A stretch of DNA of 64,000 bases from Microbacterium oryzae (GTDB lineage: Bacteria; Actinomycetota; Actinomycetes; Actinomycetales; Microbacteriaceae), in assembly GCF_009735645.1 (NCBI RefSeq), contig NZ_CP032550.1, positions 2,108,001 to 2,172,000 on the forward strand, read 5' to 3'. Both the position numbers and the translations under genes were made by a program. The notes under the pieces were generated by a model that was not told where the DNA came from, did not search any database, and saw only the letters and a list, made by a program, of their open reading frames with translations. Shown here one piece after another: positions 59,509-64,000 of this stretch; the stretch's first letter is position 1; every line of letters starts with the position of its first letter.

Positions 59509-60378
59509 TCATGCGGTGTGCTCCATGAGCTCCCGCCCCAGCACCCGGAACGCCTCGTGAGCGCGATCCCGATGGAGAACGCCGGCGTCGTCGAATTCGA
59601 CGATGAGGGCGTACGCGGCTCCTCCGTTCGGGCCGGTGAGCGCGCCGGCCTCCGCGCGCACGCCCTGCGCCCTGCCCGTGCGGTTGACGAGCAGCAGCCG
59701 ATGCCGGTCGTCGGAGGAGAGGGGATCGACCCCCGTGGCCGCGCCGACGAGGCCCAGGTCGCGATGAAGGCCCAGCCACTCCGCCACCTGCGCGCTCGCG
59801 CCCGGGTGACCCGCGCGCCCGGTGGCGACGGCACGGAAGAGCCCCGCGAACTCGCGGGCGGTGCCGATCGCGACATGCGGTGCGTCGTCGGGCCCGCGGT
59901 GCGCGCGGAACCGGTCCAGCAGCGCCGAGCGAGGCATCCCGAGCGCCACGAAGCGCCGCGTCACGCGCTCGAGCCCCACGCGGGCGAGCAGCGCGTTGGC
60001 CGCATCCGCGTCTGCCGGGGCGAGCGCGGCGAGGTCGCCGAGCGGCAGCCGGTCGGCGTGCAGCCGTCGCCAGATGCCGGGCAGGCCCGAGAGCTCGTCG
60101 CGGGCGGCGAGCTCGAGCGGATCGAGCTCGCCCGCCCCGAACTGCACCGCCGCCTCCACGAGGAGCGGCACGACGCCGAGGCCGGCCACCGGCATCGGGT
60201 CGTCATCGCCCTCTCGCGCCAGCACCGCCGCGCGGTCGAGGGTCTCGACGTGCAGCGCGACGCGGGCGCCGGCTGCGGTCAGCGCCTCGAGCGCGGCGAG
60301 CGTGCCGGCGAAGGCCCCGGCCGCCCGACGACGGGACCGCCAGCTCTCCCGCGGCGACGACATCTCCCCCCTGGACAT
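59509..60378 (-). CDS. Class-A-beta-lactamase-like protein, catalytic motifs absent
   Basis: A 289-aa protein with the overall class A serine beta-lactamase fold but no signal peptide. The segment before the first motif, RVALHVETLDRAAVLAREGD, and the following helix PMPVAGLGVVPLLVEAAVQF correspond to the SxxK region, where Ser and Lys are replaced (AGLGV). The SDN counterpart is PADADAANALLARVGL, and GTAREFAGLFRAVATG matches the Omega region helix, while the KTG strand is RAEAGALTG. It should not hydrolyse beta-lactams; a binding role is possible. Start could also be 60363. Lies between the BCCT and M13 genes. Confidence 0.7.
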   Translation of the reverse strand: MSRGEMSSPRESWRSRRRAAGAFAGTLAALEALTAAGARVALHVETLDRAAVLAREGDDDPMPVAGLGVVPLLVEAAVQFGAGELDPLELAARDELSGLPGIWRRLHADRLPLGDLAALAPADADAANALLARVGLERVTRRFVALGMPRSALLDRFRAHRGPDDAPHVAIGTAREFAGLFRAVATGRAGHPGASAQVAEWLGLHRDLGLVGAATGVDPLSSDDRHRLLLVNRTGRAQGVRAEAGALTGPNGGAAYALIVEFDDAGVLHRDRAHEAFRVLGRELMEHTA

Positions 60379-60397
60379 CGCTCCCCCCGCCGTCAAT

Positions 60398-62365
60398 TCA
60401 CCAGATGGTGACGCGCTCGTCCTCGGGGAGCCACAGCGCGTCGTCGGGCTGCACGTCGAACGCCTCGTAGAACGCGTCGACGTTGCGGACGATCTGGTTG
60501 CACCGGAACTCGTTCGGCGAGTGTGGGTCGATCGTCAGCAGGCGGATGGTCTCGGCCTCGCGCGACTTCTGCTGCCAGACCTGAGCCCACGACAGCAGCA
60601 GGCGCTGCACGCCGGTGTATCCGTCGATGACCGGGGCCTCCTCGCCGGCGAGCGAGAGCTCGTAGGCCTTGAGGGCGATCCCGAGGCCGCCGAGGTCGCC
60701 GATGTTCTCGCCGATCGTGAGCGCGCCGTTCACGGTGTGCGACGCGTCGAGCCCGCGCGGGACGAGCGCGTCGTACTGCGCGATCAGCGAGCGCGTGCGC
60801 TCCTCGAACGCCGCGCGGTCCGCCTCGGTCCACCAGTCGTCGAGAGCGCCGGTGCCGTCGTACCGGCTGCCCTGGTCGTCGAACCCGTGGCCGATCTCGT
60901 GGCCGATCACGCCGCCGATCCCGCCGTAGTTCGCCGCCGGATCGCGGTCCGCGTCGAAGAACGGGTACTGCAGGATGGCCGCGGGGAAGACGATCTCGTT
61001 CATGAGGGGGTTGTAGTACGCGTTCACCGTCATCGGCGTCATGAACCACTCGTCGCGGTCGATGGGCTGGCCGACCTTGCCGAGCTGCCGGTCGTGCTCG
61101 GCGATGTTCGCGCGCCGCACGTTGCCGATGAGGTCGGCGGCGTCGATCTCCACCGCGTCGTAGCCGCGCCAGGTCGCGGGGAAGCCGATCTTCGGGGTGA
61201 AGGTGTCGAGCTTCTCGAGCGCCTTCTCCCGCGTCTCGGGGCTCATCCACTCGAGCGTGGAGATGCTCTCGCGGTACGCCGCGATGAGGTTCGCGACGAG
61301 CTCGTCCATGGCGGTCTTCGCCGCCGGCGGGAAGTGGCGCTCGACGTACACGCGGCCGATCGCATCGCCCAGGGCGCCCTCGGCGAGCGCGACGCCGCGC
61401 TTCCACCGCTCGCGCAGCGTGGGAACGCCGGTGAGCTCGGTGCCGTAGAACGCGAAGTTCTCGTCGACGAACGGGTCGGCGAGGTACGGCGCGAGGGCGT
61501 GCACGACCTGGAAGCGCAGCCACGCCTTCCAGTCCTCGAGCCGGTCGGCCACGAGCAGCGAGCCGAGGCCCTCGAGCGCGGACGGCTGGTAGACCACGGC
61601 CTCGGCGAACGCCTCGGGGCGACCGGGTGCCACCGCGTCCCGCCACGGCGCGAGGTCGACGCCCGCGAGCTGCTGGATCTCGTCCCACGTCTTGAGGTTG
61701 TAGGTCGCGACGGCGTCGCGGCTGCGGACGTTGTCCCAGTGGTGCGACGCGATGTCCTGCTGCAGCGAGAAGACGCGCGCGGCCTGACCCGCGCCATCCG
61801 CCACCCCCGCGAGGGTCAGCATGCGCTCGATGTGCCCGCGGAACGCGTCGCGCGTGCCCGCGAAGTTCTCGAGGCGGAAGTAGCTCTCGTCGGGGAGGGA
61901 GATGCCCGACTGCACGAGGAACGGCACGTAGCGGGTCGGGTCGCCCGGGTCGGGCTCGACGAACACGCCGATCGGGCTGCCGAGGCCCTCGCGGTCGAAC
62001 TCGCCCGCCGTCCGCAGCAGCGAGGCGACGTCGGAGACGGCCTCGACGCGCTCGAGGAGCGGAGCGAGGGGCGCGGCTCCCTGGGCGTCGACGCGCGCGG
62101 TGTCCATGAAGCTCGCGTAGAGGTCGCCGACCTTGCGCGTCTCGGTGCCGGGGTCGGCGCCCTGCGCCTCCTCGACGATCGCGCGCACGTCCTTCTCGGC
62201 CTGCTCGGCGAGCTGGTGGAAGGCCCCCCACCGCGCCTTATCGCCGGGGATCTCGGTGCGATCGATCCACGCGCCGTTGACGTGGCGGTAGAGGTCGTCC
62301 TGCGGCCGGATCCCCTCACTGAGCTCGTCGAGGGCGATACCGGAGGGGAGCGATTCAGCCGTCAT
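60398..62365 (-). CDS. M13 family zinc metallopeptidase (PepO/neprilysin-like)
   Basis: A 655-aa peptidase. N-terminal M13 domain (GIRPQDDLYRHVNGAWIDRT onward), then the catalytic domain: MTVNAYYNPLMNEIVFPAAI (NAYY motif), GGIGGVIGHEIGHGFDDQGS with HExxH (about 490-509; two His zinc ligands and Glu), and NGALTIGENIGDLGGLGIAL with ExxxD (third ligand). The C terminus has SPNEFRCNQIVRNVDAFYEA and ends in ...ERVTIW, the conserved xxW-like tail. No signal peptide, so it is probably cytoplasmic. It cleaves oligopeptides. The ATG has a GGAG site and is divergent from the MATE gene. Confidence 0.95.
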   Translation of the reverse strand: MTAESLPSGIALDELSEGIRPQDDLYRHVNGAWIDRTEIPGDKARWGAFHQLAEQAEKDVRAIVEEAQGADPGTETRKVGDLYASFMDTARVDAQGAAPLAPLLERVEAVSDVASLLRTAGEFDREGLGSPIGVFVEPDPGDPTRYVPFLVQSGISLPDESYFRLENFAGTRDAFRGHIERMLTLAGVADGAGQAARVFSLQQDIASHHWDNVRSRDAVATYNLKTWDEIQQLAGVDLAPWRDAVAPGRPEAFAEAVVYQPSALEGLGSLLVADRLEDWKAWLRFQVVHALAPYLADPFVDENFAFYGTELTGVPTLRERWKRGVALAEGALGDAIGRVYVERHFPPAAKTAMDELVANLIAAYRESISTLEWMSPETREKALEKLDTFTPKIGFPATWRGYDAVEIDAADLIGNVRRANIAEHDRQLGKVGQPIDRDEWFMTPMTVNAYYNPLMNEIVFPAAILQYPFFDADRDPAANYGGIGGVIGHEIGHGFDDQGSRYDGTGALDDWWTEADRAAFEERTRSLIAQYDALVPRGLDASHTVNGALTIGENIGDLGGLGIALKAYELSLAGEEAPVIDGYTGVQRLLLSWAQVWQQKSREAETIRLLTIDPHSPNEFRCNQIVRNVDAFYEAFDVQPDDALWLPEDERVTIW

Positions 62366-62419
62366 GCGCTCCATCGTAGGCACAATGCCGGCAGCCGCGG
62401 CGGGCCCTAGGCTCGGACG

Positions 62420-63739
62420 GTGACCGACCGCCGCGCCCTCGACCGCGACATCCTGCGACTCGCGGTCCCGGCGCTCGGCTCGCTCATCGCCGAGCCGATC
62501 TTCCTCGCCGTCGACGCCGCCATGGTCGGCCATCTCGGGGTCGCCGAGCTCGCGGGCCTCGGCATCGCGTCGGCCGTTCTCACCACGGTCGTCGGGCTCA
62601 TGGTCTTCCTCGCGTACTCCACCACACCGGCCGTCGCGCGGCGCTTCGGCGCGGGTGACCTGCGCGGCGCGGTGTCGGTCGGCATCGACGGACTGTGGCT
62701 CGCCCTCGCGATCGGAGCCGTGCTGGGGGTCGCGGGATTCCTCGCCGCGCCCGCGCTCGTCGCGGCCTTCGCGCCGACGGCCGACGTCGCGCCGCACGCT
62801 CAGGCGTACCTGGCCGTCTCGATGGTGGGCCTGCCGGCCATGCTGCTCGTCTTCGCCGCGACGGGCCTCCTCCGCGGACTCCAGGACACGGTCACCCCGC
62901 TCCGGGTCGCCGTCGTCGGATTCACCGCGAACGCGCTCCTCAACGCCCTGTTCATCTACGGGTTCGGGTGGGGCGTGGCAGGCTCCGCGGCCGGCACGGT
63001 CGTCGTGCAATGGGGGATGGTCGCGGCGTACGCGCTCCTCATCGGGCGCCTCGCGCGACGTCACGGCGCACCGCTCCGCCCGCACCGCGCCGGGCTGCGG
63101 GGCTCCGCGCGCTCGGGCGGGTGGATGTTCCTCCGCACCGCGAGCCTGCGCCTGGCGACGCTCGCCACCGTCTGGGTCGCGACCGGGCTCGGCACGCGCG
63201 AGCTCGCCGGCTGGCAGGTCGTCTTCACCATCTTCACGACCGCGGCCTTCGCGCTCGACGCGCTCGCGATCGCCGCGCAGGCGCTCGTGGGCAAGGCGCT
63301 CGGCGAGGGCGACCCCGACGCCGTGCGGGCGGTCACCGGCCGCACGATGCGCTGGGGCGTGTGGTCGGGCGTCGTGGCGGGGGCGGCCATCGCCGCGCTC
63401 TCCGGCGTCATCGGGCTGCTCTTCACGGGCGACCGCGCGATGGCCGACTTCGTGCAGCCCGCGCTCCTCGTGCTGGCGGTGTCGCAGCCGATCGCCGCCT
63501 TCGTGTTCGTGCTCGACGGCGTGCTCATGGGCGCCGACGACGCGCGCTATCTCGCGCTGGCGGGAGGTCTGAACCTCCTCCCCTACCTGCCGGCCCTCTT
63601 CGCGCTCGCCTGGCTCTCGCCATCCGGCCCCAGCGGGCTCACCTGGCTCGCTGCCGCGTTCGGCGGAGTGTTCATGGTCGCGCGCGGCATCACGCTCGGC
63701 CTGCGCGTGCGCGGGCGGGCGTGGCTCGGAACCGCGTGA
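62420..63739 (+). CDS. MATE family efflux transporter (DinF-like)
   Basis: A 439-aa transporter with 12 predicted helices: LRLAVPALGSLIAEPIFLAV, DAAMVGHLGVAELAGLGIAS and VFLAYSTTPAVARRFGAGD in the first half, with GLLRGLQDTVTPLRVAVVG and WQVVFTIFTTAAFALDALAI in the second. The DAAMVGHLG segment and the DTVTPL turn are typical of the DinF branch of MATE proteins. It exports drugs or metabolites using H+ or Na+. GTG is leaderless: TAGGCT, six bases, GTG. Confidence 0.92.
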   Translation: MTDRRALDRDILRLAVPALGSLIAEPIFLAVDAAMVGHLGVAELAGLGIASAVLTTVVGLMVFLAYSTTPAVARRFGAGDLRGAVSVGIDGLWLALAIGAVLGVAGFLAAPALVAAFAPTADVAPHAQAYLAVSMVGLPAMLLVFAATGLLRGLQDTVTPLRVAVVGFTANALLNALFIYGFGWGVAGSAAGTVVVQWGMVAAYALLIGRLARRHGAPLRPHRAGLRGSARSGGWMFLRTASLRLATLATVWVATGLGTRELAGWQVVFTIFTTAAFALDALAIAAQALVGKALGEGDPDAVRAVTGRTMRWGVWSGVVAGAAIAALSGVIGLLFTGDRAMADFVQPALLVLAVSQPIAAFVFVLDGVLMGADDARYLALAGGLNLLPYLPALFALAWLSPSGPSGLTWLAAAFGGVFMVARGITLGLRVRGRAWLGTA

Positions 63740-63742
63740 GGA

Positions 63743-64000
63743 TCAGGCGCTCTCGAGCTCGGCGATGACGATCTTCTTCTGCTGCATCATCACCTGGATG
63801 GCCGCGGGCGTCTTCATGAGGGCGCTCATGTCGCGCGGGATGATCTGCCAGCTGACCCCGAACCGGTCCTTGCACCATCCGCACTGCTCGGCCTCGGGCA
63901 CGTGCGAGAGGGCCGCCCAGTAGCGGTCGATCTCCGTCTGGTCGGCGCAGGTGATGACGAAGGAGATCGCCTCGTTGAAGCGGAACAGCGGTCCGCCGTC
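63743..64000 (-). CDS. PhnB-like VOC-fold protein (5' end beyond window)
   Basis: The last 85 codons of a gene on the minus strand, reading GGPLFRFNEAISFVITCADQ, then EIDRYWAALSHVPEAEQCGW, CKDRFGVSWQIIPRDMSALM and ending QQKKIVIAELESA. This is the C-terminal half of the PhnB/3-demethylubiquinone methyltransferase-like VOC family; S-W-Q-I-I-P and the CGWCKD segment are characteristic. Its role is usually unknown. It is convergent with the MATE gene; the stops are four bases apart. Confidence 0.85.
   Translation of the reverse strand, partial: DGGPLFRFNEAISFVITCADQTEIDRYWAALSHVPEAEQCGWCKDRFGVSWQIIPRDMSALMKTPAAIQVMMQQKKIVIAELESA

Noticed and set aside
1..64000. tRNA, rRNA, CRISPR arrays, insertion sequences or integrated elements
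   Set aside because: No cloverleaf, repeat-spacer pattern, transposase or integrase was recognised in any gap or frame.

Overview
The window is a gene-dense, very GC-rich stretch of actinobacterial chromosome. The gene content and style (a DUF7882 protein, CsbD, a CopD-CtaG fusion, zinc-free S14 and L33, purB and purU, BCCT and MATE transporters, many GTG starts and many leaderless promoters) suggest Microbacteriaceae, most likely a Microbacterium. It looks like ordinary chromosome. I found no rRNA, tRNA, CRISPR array, transposase, integrase or phage module. About 64 protein genes are supported; the first and last are cut by the window edges.

Layout. 1-7.5 kb: the tail of an unknown gene, a MASE1/PAS/PP2C signalling phosphatase divergent from a CPA1-type Na+/H+ antiporter, a metallo-beta-lactamase-fold hydrolase, an SDR oxidoreductase, an SRPBCC protein and a DUF488 protein. 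7.5-12.1 kb: an MmyB-type regulator with an operator-like palindrome, divergent from ilvD, then a GNAT acetyltransferase, a hairpin-rich gap, CsbD, DUF7882 and a second SRPBCC protein. 12.2-17.5 kb: a CYP152-type peroxygenase overlapping a RecQ helicase, a small unknown protein, a YbdK-type carboxylate-amine ligase and a cupin. 17.6-24.2 kb: an SMC-like operon of DUF3375 (JetA/MksF), DUF4194 (JetB/MksE) and a 1106-aa ATPase (JetC/MksB). It has no JetD nuclease; its fourth overlapping gene encodes a FUSC-type membrane protein. 24.2-30.2 kb: a lipoprotein of the serine-hydrolase family with a destroyed active site, a PIF1/RecD-like helicase, an anchored unknown protein and CopD-CtaG.

30.3-31.8 kb: an HU-family protein, a 73-bp tandem repeat, and rpmB-rpmG-rpsN. 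31.9-40.8 kb: a long leftward series with znuA (own promoter and Zur box), then znuC-znuB-zur-permease-TIGR03943 protein-exported unknown protein-3-methyladenine glycosylase, tightly packed and starting behind a second Zur box, followed by tetR and an MDR-family oxidoreductase. 40.9-43.1 kb: the two ribulose-monophosphate (formaldehyde) enzymes HPS and PHI, divergent from a protein joining a histidine-kinase-type ATPase domain to a LuxR helix-turn-helix, with a perfect 11-bp palindrome between them. 43.1-46.6 kb: a branched-chain-type 2-oxoacid dehydrogenase operon (E1alpha, E1beta, E2).

47-64 kb: a HisC/Pat aminotransferase, a small membrane protein, a WXG100-like protein coupled to a GxSxG hydrolase, purB, a MerR regulator divergent from a thioredoxin-reductase-like flavoprotein with an operator overlapping the merR start, two small membrane proteins, purU, a ThuA-like protein, an acyl-CoA ligase, a BCCT transporter, a degenerate class-A-beta-lactamase-like protein, an M13 metallopeptidase, a MATE transporter and the end of a PhnB-like VOC protein.

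A recurrent property is leaderless transcription. At least sixteen genes have a -10 hexamer (TANNNT, or a close variant such as GAGAAT or GATACT) placed exactly six bases before the start codon, which fixes several otherwise ambiguous starts. The most interesting candidates are the JetABC-FUSC operon, the RuMP genes with their kinase-like HTH regulator, the Zur-controlled operon carrying a DNA-repair gene, the CYP152-RecQ pair, and two penicillin-recognising-fold proteins without catalytic residues.
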